Source: Vitis vinifera (Eukaryota; Streptophyta; Magnoliopsida; Vitales; Vitaceae). From it: DNA of 64,000 nt. The notes beneath the pieces were generated by a model. The model did no database searches. It was not told the origin of the DNA and saw only the letters and a list, made by a program, of their open reading frames with translations. Every line of letters begins with the position of its first letter. Position 1 is the stretch's first letter. The translations under genes and the position numbers were made by a program. Positions 63,602 through 64,000 of this stretch are shown piece after piece. The stretch is from positions 9,722,001 through 9,786,000 of the forward strand of contig NC_081816.1 of the NCBI RefSeq assembly GCF_030704535.1. Reading direction: 5' to 3'.

Positions 63602-64000
63602 CTGCATGGACATAAGTGTGATAAAGAATTTGCAGAATCACAAAACAGCACTCGGCAACAAACTTACTGAATCAGAAAACAATGTGCTTATGTTATATTT
63701 TTCAGCATACATTATAATCATCACCCTTGATATCCTTTACAAATTACACCTGGAAAAACCAATAAGAATTATCCAATAGACATGAAAATTGTTTTCCCAT
63801 AAAGGACCTGTCTATATCAAAAGATAGGAAGAAGTATGTTTCACCAACTCCACGCTACAGGTGAGAGTTGTATCACTCTGGTGGTAAATAATAAATATGG
63901 ATGCTGATGCATTTCAACTAATGGCATGATACAAGTGAACTAGACCAGCCCATCAAGGGCATAAAACGGAAAAAAATTTCTGCCAAAACAATATTATCTT

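Overview
The window is nuclear DNA of a flowering plant. The genes are split by many GT-AG introns, the spacers are AT-rich, and plant transposon families are present (Tat-type Ty3/Gypsy, hAT-like, Tourist-like, a LINE tail). The protein variants and several repeats look like a woody eudicot, most likely grapevine (Vitis). The species is inference from familiarity, not from a search.

Left part (1-21000) is repeat-rich and holds no convincing host gene. It contains an inverted LTR end (1-58), an LTR-like block (59-1705), and a 5'-truncated Tat-type Ty3/Gypsy element (1706-8593). That element has a decayed pol on the + strand, a decayed multi-exon gene on the - strand with its own TATA box, and a 3' LTR. 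A non-autonomous hAT-like element with 8-bp target duplications (8688-9559), a tandem repeat block (11281-11975), a 2.3-kb solo-LTR candidate with 5-bp target duplications (13088-15379) and an array of short palindromes (16860-17690) follow.

Right part (21000-64000) is gene-dense. In order: acetyl-CoA acetyltransferase (+), a small NOI/RIN4-like protein (+), a p24-beta cargo receptor (-), a tandem family of SAWADEE-like genes (-), indole-3-glycerol phosphate synthase (-), a plastid SET-domain methyltransferase (-), a six-helix plastid membrane protein (+), and the last exon of a long-chain acyl-CoA synthetase (-). The SAWADEE-like family has two intact six-exon copies and one broken two-exon copy between them. 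The SET gene and the membrane-protein gene are divergent and share a 217-bp spacer. Exon boundaries were read by eye; the frame was checked to stay open across every junction of each intact gene.

The most interesting locus is the SAWADEE-like cluster at 38404-49464. These proteins appear to join a histone-reader-like fold to an RRM-like alpha/beta domain and a C-terminal helix, without the homeodomain of the known SHH1 reader. The second is the antisense gene inside the retroelement. Many introns carry datable small insertions (hAT-like MITE, Tourist-like MITE, truncated LINE).
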